Counted from the stretch's first letter, positions 1 to 6,471 are shown. The stretch is 8,632 nt of DNA from CAYYGL01 sp964471235 (GCA_964471235.1 CAYYGL010000203.1:1-8632); one strand, 5' to 3'. Notes: a model not told the origin generated them from the letters alone. Numbers and translations: made by a program.

Positions 1-7
1 GAATATG

Positions 8-37
8 CTCGTTCCCAAACTCCGGTTTGGGAACGAG
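8..37. repeat. Perfect 13-bp palindromic hairpin (dispersed-repeat type)
   Basis: CTCGTTCCCAAAC at 8-20 is followed by the loop TCCG and then by the exact reverse complement at 25-37. The stem is perfect over 13 bp with a 4-nt loop. There is no T-run after it and no gene directly before it inside the window, so it is not an obvious intrinsic terminator. From memory, hairpins of this GTTCCCAAAC/GTTTGGGAAC type are scattered between genes in various environmental bacterial genomes, like REP elements. That this is such a dispersed repeat is inference, since only one copy is visible here. Confidence 0.7.
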
Positions 38-176
38 TAGGTAAACCGTTTCAGCGGTGTTGAGTGGAAGCCGTTGCTTTCCATCTCCCATGCCAAACGC
101 CGGGAAGCGAGCAATAGAAAATTTTGAACTCGAAAGAAAATGACCGAACCGTGGGTGCCGAGTTCCAAAATAAATC

Positions 177-348
177 GTAACGATTCAGGAGTCTTAACCA
201 CAGAGAGCGCAGAGGTCATTGAGAAAATGAAAAAATTTATCAAACAAACGGGATAACAAGAAGTTTTACAGAAGTTATTGCGTTGTTCCCGCTTTTCCCT
301 TGAATTCCTTTTCTGAAAAATCTGTGGACTCTGGGGGTGAATCGTTAC
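177..348. repeat. Degenerate inverted-repeat element (CCACAGAG type)
   Basis: The outer ends are a perfect 10-bp inverted pair: GTAACGATTC at 177-186 and GAATCGTTAC at 339-348. Inside them lies a weaker inverted pair: TTAACCACAGAGAGCGCAG begins at 194, and TCTGTGGACTCTGGGGGTGA begins at 321, whose reverse complement carries the same CCACAGA core. The centre (about 216-320) is AT-rich and encodes nothing. The arrangement suits a short non-autonomous palindromic element that has diverged. CCACAGAG-type repeats are common between genes in environmental bacterial genomes, which I recall rather than can show here. No target-site duplication is obvious. Confidence 0.55.
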
Positions 349-412
349 AATAAAATAAAACAGAACAGTAAACCGGCAAAGAATATTCGACGCCAATTAT
401 GGGAGAAACTTT

Positions 413-2557
413 ATGCGCAACCGCCGTATGTGTTTTATGCTCTCCTTCTTTCTGATGATTTTACTTCATCCCCCCCATGTTATCGGACAAACCACTGCTT
501 TTCCGGAACCTCCGGTGTTATTTGAGACGCCCTTAAGCCCCCGCATTGCCAATTATAACATTGATGTGCGCTTGGAACCGGAAAGACGTCTCCTTCATGG
601 GAAAGAGGTACTGGTCTGGAAAAACACTTCCACCGATGAAATAACGGAATTGCAATTTCATCTCTACTTAAATGCCTTTCGGAACAGCAAATCCACTTTT
701 ATGCTTGAATCCGGCGGGGTGCATCGGGGAAACAAATTAGCTGCCGATGGCTGGGGGTATATCGAAATCAACCGAATGGTAAAGCTGCCCTCACCGGAAA
801 GCAGAGTTGATCTCCGCCGCTTACAGATGGGGGAACAGCGTTCTGAAGATGTGGAAGGAGAAGATCTCACCCCGCGAATGGAATTCATCCATCCGGATAA
901 TCCCGACCACATTTACGACAAAACGGTGATGAGAGTCCGATTATCCCAGCCCCTGCCTCCCGGTGAGCAAATCGCCCTTTATTTTGACTTTACTTCAAAG
1001 CTTCCGCAGCCGCCTTTTGCCCGCACCGGCGCCAAAAAAGAGTATTTTTTTGTCGGGCAGTGGTTCCCGAAAATCGGTGTGTATACCCAAAAGGGGTGGA
1101 ATTGCCATCAGTTTCATTTGAATTCGGAATTTTTCGCCGATTTCGGGGTGTATAATGTCTGGATAACGGTGCCGGAGAAAAACATCGTCGGGGCAACCGG
1201 CATTCAGGTAGGAGACCCCCTCCCCAATGGAGACGGCACCGCCACCCACTATTATCACGCCGAAGATGTGCACGATTTTGCCTGGACCACCAGCCCGGAA
1301 TTTAAGGTGTTCACCGGAAAAGTTCAGGATGTGGATATCCGGGTGTTGATGCAGCCCGATCACAAAAGCCAGGGTCCACGTCATGTGGAAGCTGCCAAAA
1401 CCGCGGTGGAATATTTTCAGAATTGGTATGGTGACTACCCGTTTCCCAACTTAACCGTGGTGGACCCGCGCCGCGGTGCCGAAGGGTCCAGCGGGATGGA
1501 ATACCCGACCCTGATTACTGCCGGCACTACCTACGGATTGCCGGAAGGTATTCGAACGGTGGAATTAGTGATCATTCATGAGTTCGGGCATAATTTCTGG
1601 TACCACCTCTTAGCCAGCAACGAATTTGAGGAAAGCTGGATGGATGAAGGAATCAATACCTATACGGAAATCCAGATAATGAACGACAAGTATGGTCCCA
1701 CCGGGGATGCCATCGATTTTATGGGCATCAACATCAATGACCAGCAATTCCAACGCTTCCAATATATCCTGGCGCCGGATGTAGACCCCATGCTGCGCAA
1801 TGCCTGGGAATATTATTCCAGAACAAGCTATGGTGTCAATTCCTACTCCCGACCGGGCATTGTCTTAACCACCCTGCAAAATTACCTGGGAAAAGAGACC
1901 ATGCGCAAAATTATGCAAACCTATGTGGAACGCTGGCGATTCAAACATCCCCATTCCCAGGATTTTGTGGATATTGTGAATGAGGTTTCCGGAAAAAATA
2001 TGCAACCGTTTTTTGACCAGGTGCTCTATACGAATGCGGTGCTGGATTACAGCGTGGATAATATTTTTACCCGGAAATACGACACCGGCAAGGGATTTGA
2101 TTTCAATTTTGACATCCAAACGTCGGAACCCGACACCACCGGTGAAGATGTTCCGAAGGATTCGGTGCGCATCGACACCGATACCTTATTGGATACCTCA
2201 GCCGGGATAGCCAGACAACCGGAGTTGTACTACAGCGGTGTAAATCTTCGTCGGCGGGGAGATTTTGTTTTTCCGGTGGAACTGGAAGTTGTGTTTGAGG
2301 ATGGGGAGGTCATCCATGAGCACTGGGATGGAAAAGAGTTATGGAAAAAGTTCCGTTACATTAAACCGACAAAACTGGTTTCCGCTACCATTGACCCGGA
2401 AAACAAAGTGGTGATGGATGTAAATTTTACCAACAACAGCAAGTCTATGACAGGTAGTTCATCCGGAAAAAACAAATTGGCAATTCGTTGGATGTTCTGG
2501 ATGCAATACCTGTTGGACCAACCGGAAATCATGAACTGGTTTACATTTATGTTTTAA
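413..2557 (+). CDS. Secreted M1-family zinc metallopeptidase (aminopeptidase N-like)
   Basis: This predicted exported zinc peptidase removes N-terminal residues from peptides, probably in the periplasm or outside the cell. Residues 1-25 form a signal peptide (RNRR, a hydrophobic run, likely cleavage before Gln26). A beta-sandwich N-terminal domain occupies roughly 45-250. The gluzincin domain has the substrate-binding motif SGMEYP (Met362-Glu363), a variant of M1 GxMEN, and the zinc site HEFGH (His389, Glu390, His393). The third ligand is Glu412 in WMDEG, exactly 18 residues after HEFGH. Tyr478 in SYSRPG is the likely transition-state tyrosine. All catalytic residues are present. An acidic linker near 570-600 leads to a beta-rich C-terminal region. 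The start is supported by GGGAG seven bases upstream and by the signal peptide. It probably shares an operon with the membrane-protein gene 72 nt downstream. Substrate preference cannot be told. Confidence 0.93.
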   Translation: MRNRRMCFMLSFFLMILLHPPHVIGQTTAFPEPPVLFETPLSPRIANYNIDVRLEPERRLLHGKEVLVWKNTSTDEITELQFHLYLNAFRNSKSTFMLESGGVHRGNKLAADGWGYIEINRMVKLPSPESRVDLRRLQMGEQRSEDVEGEDLTPRMEFIHPDNPDHIYDKTVMRVRLSQPLPPGEQIALYFDFTSKLPQPPFARTGAKKEYFFVGQWFPKIGVYTQKGWNCHQFHLNSEFFADFGVYNVWITVPEKNIVGATGIQVGDPLPNGDGTATHYYHAEDVHDFAWTTSPEFKVFTGKVQDVDIRVLMQPDHKSQGPRHVEAAKTAVEYFQNWYGDYPFPNLTVVDPRRGAEGSSGMEYPTLITAGTTYGLPEGIRTVELVIIHEFGHNFWYHLLASNEFEESWMDEGINTYTEIQIMNDKYGPTGDAIDFMGININDQQFQRFQYILAPDVDPMLRNAWEYYSRTSYGVNSYSRPGIVLTTLQNYLGKETMRKIMQTYVERWRFKHPHSQDFVDIVNEVSGKNMQPFFDQVLYTNAVLDYSVDNIFTRKYDTGKGFDFNFDIQTSEPDTTGEDVPKDSVRIDTDTLLDTSAGIARQPELYYSGVNLRRRGDFVFPVELEVVFEDGEVIHEHWDGKELWKKFRYIKPTKLVSATIDPENKVVMDVNFTNNSKSMTGSSSGKNKLAIRWMFWMQYLLDQPEIMNWFTFMF

Positions 2558-2629
2558 CAAACAACCGGAAGCGGCATACAATCCGGAAAAGAAACGCACG
2601 ATAGACTACCGAAAGAAAAGGAACAGACC

Positions 2630-3520
2630 ATGGTATTCTCGAGCCTTAAAACCGGCACATCATGGATGTGGAAAAATAAGCGGGTTGTATTATTCTATTA
2701 TATCTTCAACCTGGTTAGTGGAATAATCCTGATGCTTCCCATGCGCGCGTCTCTCGGTCGTTACCTGGACGACAGTCTGTTGGGAAAACAGCTGGGGGGG
2801 ATGTTCAATATGGATTTCCTGTTTGAATTTCTCGTTCAGAACAAGAATGTGATTCCGGTGGTCATTTATCTGCTGGGGGTTGTTGCTGTTTTGTATTGGC
2901 TTGCCAATTTATTCCTTTCCGGTGGCACTCTGGCACTGGCTGCATCCAATGAAGCCTATTCCGCAGCTAACTTTTGGGGAAACAATGCTCGTTTCTTCGG
3001 GCGGTTTTTTCGCCTGTTTTTATGGAGTCTCCCCCTGGTGTTAATTATCCTTATCATCTTCTTGATTGAAATCGTTTTTCAACGATTGCTCTTCGGAAGC
3101 GACCCTTATCAATATATAACCTACTGGGGGAAATGGGTTAGATTGGGGGTGCTGGCGTTCACCATCTTTTTTTACATGATGGCATTCGACTACGCCCGTA
3201 TTTATACCGTGATCACCAATGAACGGAAAATGCGGCTGGCAATGTGGGAGGGGGTCTCATTTTTCTGGAAAAACTTTGGCAAAGTCTTTATGCTCGCCTT
3301 TTCCATTGCCCTGGTTGGTTACCTTTCCCTATTTATTTATAATCCGGTGGCAAATATGCTCTCGACGCCAAGCAGTTTTGTAATTTTATCACTTTTGCTG
3401 GGGCAACAATTCTACATGTTTTTTCGGATGATGATCCGGGTCACTCTCCTTGCCTCGGAAGTGCAACTGTATTCGCTGGCTGTCCGAGAACCGGCAGAAG
3501 GGGCGACACCACTCTCCTGA
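2630..3520 (+). CDS. Six-helix integral membrane protein of unknown function
   Basis: I do not recognise a named family. The 296-residue protein has about six membrane segments, near residues 19-38, 74-97, 127-150, 170-192, 217-238 and 249-270. The positively charged start (WKNKR) before helix 1 suggests a cytoplasmic N-terminus. There is no signal peptide, ATP-binding motif or clear catalytic motif. Aromatic and basic residues are frequent at helix ends (RFFGRFFR, FFRMMIR). An AAGGA ribosome binding site (2618-2622) precedes the ATG by seven bases. It lies 72 nt after the M1 peptidase with no terminator visible between, so co-transcription is likely, and a role in the same envelope process is possible but unproven. 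The last residues (EPAEGATPLS) are hydrophilic. The stop codon overlaps the broken end of the antisense DUF5615 fragment, so the C-terminus may have been altered by that junction. Confidence 0.82.
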   Translation: MVFSSLKTGTSWMWKNKRVVLFYYIFNLVSGIILMLPMRASLGRYLDDSLLGKQLGGMFNMDFLFEFLVQNKNVIPVVIYLLGVVAVLYWLANLFLSGGTLALAASNEAYSAANFWGNNARFFGRFFRLFLWSLPLVLIILIIFLIEIVFQRLLFGSDPYQYITYWGKWVRLGVLAFTIFFYMMAFDYARIYTVITNERKMRLAMWEGVSFFWKNFGKVFMLAFSIALVGYLSLFIYNPVANMLSTPSSFVILSLLLGQQFYMFFRMMIRVTLLASEVQLYSLAVREPAEGATPLS

Positions 3521-3737
3521 ATATGATTACCGATGGCCTGGGTGTTTGTCTTAAAGCGAGGATGGTCCCAAAATCAGTATCAGTGGAAACAATTATACGC
3601 TCATCGTTTTCGGCAGCTTCAAAAATCTCTTCATCTCTGGCTGACTGAAGGGTGATATCCCTTACATGAATGGCATCATGGCCGGCTTTGCGCAATTGCT
3701 CTGCAACGAAAGGAGAGAGGGCATTGTCAATTAAAAA
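3513..3737 (-). pseudogene. DUF5615 (PIN-like toxin) fragment, truncated at both ends
   Basis: On the minus strand, codons from 3737 down to 3513 encode a recognisable DUF5615 core: FLIDNALSP, then LRKAGHDAIHVRD, then DEEIF, then STDTDFG, then PSVIIFRR. DUF5615 proteins are PIN-like, usually about 110-120 residues, and often the toxin of a toxin-antitoxin pair. The acidic residues of FLIDN, RDEE and DTDFG are present. Only about 75 codons remain. Upstream of FLID the frame has no ATG, GTG or TTG before a TGA, and homology ends at FRR exactly where the neighbouring membrane-protein gene ends. The first in-frame ATG (3695) is internal and would delete the FLID strand and its Asp. I judge it a remnant. 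A missing T in the run at 3733-3737 could account for the lost start by separating it from an upstream frame. Confidence 0.7.
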
Positions 3738-3877
3738 TGTTTCTTCACGACATCATCAATATCTTTCCCAAAATGTTCTGCAATTATCACAAATTCAGAG
3801 TTTTTGAATTTTATGGGTGTGATTTTTCTTTCATAAAATCGCCATTTTCCTTTGAGTAACTTCCGGGATGAAATCCA
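3731..3877 (-). other. Start-less 48-codon open segment in front of the DUF5615 fragment
   Basis: After a TGA at 3878-3880, the minus strand stays open for 48 codons to a TAA at 3731-3733, in a different frame from the DUF5615 remnant that it overlaps by a few bases. The translation looks protein-like, with KGKWRFYERK, then FKNSEFVIIAEHFG, then DIDDVVKKHF at its end. There is no ATG or plausible ribosome binding site at its beginning. I do not recognise the family. It could be the end of an antitoxin-like partner or of another displaced gene, or it could have been joined to the toxin frame before a one-base deletion in the T-run. No function is proposed. Confidence 0.3.
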
Positions 3878-3887
3878 TCACGGATTT

Positions 3888-4112
3888 CATCAGCAACCCA
3901 AACGGGTAGTAATCGTACGTTTCCACCACCGGTTCGCCAGAGTTCACCACCGCCCGGCTTATAGTGCCCGTCACGCCGTCTGACTGCCAACAAGCTTGCT
4001 CCGTCAGGTGTGCGTTCGGCTTAAAACCGCTGTTCCGGACAAATACAGAGACCTCCCTGTCTCTTTGGCGGGATAACATCTTCCCGATTTCACCGGCACC
4101 GTTGTAGCGGTA
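3888..4112 (-). pseudogene. RHS/YD-repeat-like gene fragment
   Basis: One minus-strand frame contains YRYNGAGEI (from 4112) and, further on, GTISRAVVNSGEPVVE followed by TYDYYPFGLLM (ending 3888). The second part resembles the conserved RHS core, in which a G-(S/T)-I-R-x-V-V-(N/D) stretch leads into YDYYPFG. RHS proteins are large surface or toxin-delivery proteins, and only about 75 codons remain here. The stretch between the two motifs (from RQRDREVS through EQACWQSD) does not look like RHS, so the piece may be interrupted or rearranged. An ATG-started frame covers 3831-4247, but its first 45 residues and its tail after LLM look unrelated to RHS. I treat it as a remnant, with identification resting mainly on YDYYPFG. 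Confidence 0.4.
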
Positions 4113-4396
4113 GGCTATCGCCACTGCAATTAAAAAATGGGAGATGGGGTTCACCAGGCAGATCCGAATGAGAACAGGGCATTCAGTAAACAACTTCGCC
4201 AATCGGAAAGCAATGGACATAACAGTTGATTTCTCCTGAAACTGCATGCAAGCGGTGAATCATAAATTCCAATTGACAAGGAAGGATGAATGCGTCCCGT
4301 TTCACCCGGTACTCATCACTCATTTCCCAACAAGCTCCCTTGTCAATCTCACCATTCCGAACCCTCACAATCGTAGCAGGGTGATTTTCCGGTGTA

Positions 4397-5452
4397 TCAG
4401 GGGAATTTAACCTCCAGTCCAAACCGGGGTTTGCCGCGCACTTTCAATTTAAAGGGGTCAACATCGGCATCCACCTGCTGCCCGACGTGAAAGCCGCTCC
4501 GCAACCGATTGGTGAATTCAAAACTGTAGCCGACAAAGGCATGCACATCCACAAACCCTAACGAAACGCCGCCGCCCACACCGATAATCGGTTCCAGCAA
4601 ATTTCCCAATCGTACCCCACCCAAAATATGGATGGAGTTGCCGAAGGTCTTTGCTTCGGTGTCTATTGCCCAGGGGTGATAGTTGATTACACCAAAGGGA
4701 GTGATATCCGCATGGGGTTTGGGCTGAATGATAATGGTGCCGTCCTGACCGATGATGATATCCACATCCCGCACGGTGGTAAGCCCCAGGGCTACACCGT
4801 AACTCCAGTGCTCTTTGGCGGTATTGTCAAATACCTGGGTGACCAGTGGCTGGTCGTCTTCCAATTTCTTCTTAACGATGAAAGAAAGATCGCTGAACTT
4901 GCGATATTTTTTGGGGATGGAGAACTGCCGCACATCCACCCAGGTGGTTTCACCGGCGATTGCAGCCGCCTGTGCACCGGGTAAAATGCCGATCAGGTTT
5001 AAGAAATCTCCCAGGTTCATCACAAAGGGAGAATCCTTGGTTGTTGCCAGCACGGACAGGAAGGAAGGTGCCTCCGGCGTGCGGGAAATGAAAATGTAAT
5101 AGAGATTATCCTCTTTTAACCCGTACATACGGAAGGTAAAAAAATCTTCATCACCATGAATCATCCCCATCGGGACAAAGTGGTCGGTAAAATGAGCGAC
5201 TACAACATAATAAGCTGTGGGGTCTAACGTAAAGCCGGCTTCGGTGATCAGTTGTTTCAGGGTGCCGGCGCCCCGGGCAACTTCTCCTTCCCAGAACCAA
5301 CGGTATGCCTGTCCGAACAAATCCTGCTGATCATCTAACTGAAACGGTGCTCCCGGAACCCGTTTGGGCACCAGAATGGTTTTTTCCTGGGCATGCAGCG
5401 CTATACTGAGAATTAATATTGCCAGTATACCAAGAATAGTACGGTTATGCAT
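4397..5452 (-). CDS. Secreted protein of unknown function with barrel-like C-terminal half
   Basis: I do not recognise a named family. The 351-residue product begins with a signal peptide (hydrophobic residues 6-20, likely cleavage after Ala21 in LHAQE), so it leaves the cytoplasm. Residues about 38-75 look helical (DDQQDLFGQAYRWFWEGE), and 80-125 are mixed alpha/beta. From about 213 the protein is dominated by short alternating strands rich in Gly and aromatics (YGVALGLTTV, GGVRLG, GVGGGVSLGF, FVGYSFEF) and it ends FGLEVKFP. That pattern fits a small outer-membrane beta-barrel or surface beta domain, which is inference. No catalytic motif or lipobox was found. The start is well supported: AGGAGG (5459-5464) six bases upstream of the ATG. 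It stands alone, with debris downstream and a 455-nt spacer upstream, so it probably has its own promoter. Confidence 0.8.
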   Translation of the reverse strand: MHNRTILGILAILILSIALHAQEKTILVPKRVPGAPFQLDDQQDLFGQAYRWFWEGEVARGAGTLKQLITEAGFTLDPTAYYVVVAHFTDHFVPMGMIHGDEDFFTFRMYGLKEDNLYYIFISRTPEAPSFLSVLATTKDSPFVMNLGDFLNLIGILPGAQAAAIAGETTWVDVRQFSIPKKYRKFSDLSFIVKKKLEDDQPLVTQVFDNTAKEHWSYGVALGLTTVRDVDIIIGQDGTIIIQPKPHADITPFGVINYHPWAIDTEAKTFGNSIHILGGVRLGNLLEPIIGVGGGVSLGFVDVHAFVGYSFEFTNRLRSGFHVGQQVDADVDPFKLKVRGKPRFGLEVKFP

Positions 5453-5907
5453 TACTTCCCTCCTCTAATGAAAGATGAATGGATTGGCGCAATCCCTTGC
5501 CGTGTTAAACAAGATGAATTTATCTTCCGTGAGAGAATCGTTTAAAAAGAGAGGTGCTTACCGGCTTTATGCCGGATTAAAAACGAAAAAACACGAAATA
5601 ATATCCGCATCTTATGATTTAATTGCAAGTTAAAATACTTTCTCTCTAAACTATCGGATGCCCCCCGGGAGAAAAAAATCCTGTTTCTTTGGAACCCATT
5701 TGCATATCGATGGAGGGAGAGAGCGCAACTCCAGCGTCTTTATTGATCCTTCCGGACATTGCAGGTTCCACCTTGCACCAGTTGACCGCCCCTTGCCCCT
5801 TCCCTCAGAAAATTTTTTGCGGCGTTCAATTACCTCCCGAAGAGCCTGAGAACCTGTTCCCCCAATGCGGCACGATTGAATACAGATTCCTGATATACTA
5901 TCCCCTC
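5453..5907. other. Intergenic spacer, no gene called
   Basis: Bases 5465-5650, nearer the secreted-protein gene, are AT-rich and probably hold its promoter. On the minus strand TTGCAA is followed 17 nt later by GATATT, a weak -35/-10 candidate. A small hairpin CCGGC-TTTAT-GCCGG lies at 5561-5575 without a T-run on the side that would make it a convincing terminator. Bases 5650-5900 are richer in G+C. One minus-strand frame there stays open for about 80 codons but has no ATG and no recognisable similarity, and the plus-strand ATG frames overlap the AhpD-like gene or look like chance. Confidence 0.5.
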
Positions 5908-6471
5908 CTAATCGGATTCATCTTCCGGCTGCTCTCGGGAATCTTCCAACTCCACCCCCAGCCCATCCGCCAAGCGATTGACAAAGGCATAATATGCCGC
6001 CACCTGGTTGATGTCCAGAATTTCGGCATCGGAAAAACCGGCCTCCCGCAGCTTTTCCACATCTTCCTGAACCATGTGCCAGGGCTCCCGGGTTAGCTTC
6101 TCGGCATATTCCAGCATTGCCCGATCCGATTTGGATAAGGATGCCCTGCGGAAGTCGGTTTTCAAGGTTTGGACAAGTGCATCATCATTGGTTAAACGAC
6201 GGAGACCCTCCCCGTGGTGGGTCATTCAGTAATGGCACTGATTTACCGTGGAGACAACCACCGCTATCATCTCCCGCTGAACCCGGCTCAAACCGGAACG
6301 TCCCCGCATCAGGATTTTATACAATTCGTAATGCCCGCTAAGGGACGGCGGATTCAAGCTGTGAATTTTGAGAATATTGTCCACCGAGCCGTCGGCAGCG
6401 GAAACTTTATCGTAGAGCAACTTCAGCTTTCCTGTTGCCTGGTCTTCCGGAATCATTTTTATCCATGCCAT
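5908..6471 (-). CDS. AhpD-like peroxidase-related selenoprotein (CxxU), read through in-frame TGA
   Basis: This is an AhpD/carboxymuconolactone-decarboxylase-fold protein, closest in pattern to the uncharacterised peroxidase-related enzymes of about 180 residues. The family does thiol-based redox chemistry, reducing peroxides or passing electrons to a peroxiredoxin. Two frames abut exactly: codons 1-81 end NQCHY, then TGA (6226-6228), then MTHHGEGL and 104 further codons to TAG. The TGA replaces the second Cys of the family CxxC, giving Cys79-His80-Tyr81-Sec82. His86 is four residues after Sec82 and Glu67 twelve before Cys79, matching the Glu-Cys-Cys-His relay of AhpD (Glu118, Cys130, Cys133, His137 in the M. 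tuberculosis enzyme). Both halves look intact and together give the full family length of 187. A SECIS-like hairpin follows the TGA. The start fits the usual MAWIKxIPE opening; the AAGGA upstream is 11 bases away. Alternatives are a nonsense mutation, a base error, or reinitiation at the adjoining ATG. Confidence 0.75.
6199..6215 (-). promoter_or_regulatory. Putative bacterial SECIS element for Sec82 of the AhpD-like gene
   Basis: Ten nucleotides after the UGA (6226-6228) the transcript reads ACGGGGA-GGG-UCUCCGU. This folds into a 7-bp stem (six Watson-Crick pairs and one G-U) capped by the three-base loop GGG at 6206-6208. Seventeen bases separate the UGA from the loop. Known bacterial SECIS elements lie just downstream of the UGA inside the coding region, with a short apical loop about 16-37 nt away and a G among its first loop bases, where SelB binds. 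This hairpin meets those rules. It has not been scored with a SECIS program or a folding model. An alternative weaker pairing, GACCC with GGGUC, uses part of the same bases. Confidence 0.6.

Larger units (their letters stand above)
1..412. other. Non-coding leader region upstream of the M1 peptidase gene
   Basis: No convincing coding sequence is visible on either strand. The stretch holds a perfect short hairpin near its left end and a larger degenerate inverted repeat in its right half, both listed separately. Bases 38-176 contain nothing I recognise. A TACAAT hexamer at 346-351 resembles a -10 box and overlaps the right edge of the inverted repeat, but no good -35 partner is visible at normal spacing, so I do not call a promoter. 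The ribosome binding site of the next gene (GGGAG, 401-405) closes the region. Confidence 0.6.
3521..4396. other. Gene-poor debris zone between converging gene sets
   Basis: This 876-nt stretch separates the plus-strand peptidase/membrane-protein pair from the minus-strand genes. No intact gene with a start, ribosome binding site and coherent protein is visible. It contains the DUF5615 and RHS-like fragments and the start-less segment listed separately, all on the minus strand but in different frames. Bases 4113-4396 hold open frames whose translations have no family likeness. A small 6-bp hairpin (AGAGAC at 4047-4052, GTCTCT at 4059-4064) is the only structure there. No transposase, tRNA or clear terminal inverted repeats were seen. 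Confidence 0.55.

Noticed and set aside
337..525. Plus-strand 62-codon ORF overlapping the M1 start
   Set aside because: It overlaps the signal-peptide coding part of the M1 gene in another frame, and its translation has no recognisable features.
664..2119. Minus-strand ORFs antisense to the M1 peptidase
   Set aside because: They are antisense to a gene with clear catalytic motifs and have no ribosome binding sites or family likeness.
4183..4422. Minus-strand 79-codon ORF
   Set aside because: It overlaps the end of the secreted-protein gene in another frame and resembles no known family, so it is probably chance or debris.
4628..5099. Plus-strand ORFs inside the secreted-protein gene
   Set aside because: They are antisense to a gene with a signal peptide and strong ribosome binding site and have no support of their own.
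5561..5575. CCGGC/GCCGG hairpin as a terminator
   Set aside because: The stem is only 5 bp, no T-run follows on a strand where a transcript would end, and neither flanking gene ends here.
5655..5890. Minus-strand frame open for about 80 codons after the AhpD-like stop
   Set aside because: It has no ATG start, no ribosome binding site and no recognisable similarity, and the opposite strand is similarly open.
5908..6471. Two separate genes, or a simple pseudogene, at the AhpD-like locus
   Set aside because: The halves abut exactly in one frame, the only disruption is TGA at the redox Cys position, and a SECIS-like hairpin follows. A selenoprotein explains all three.
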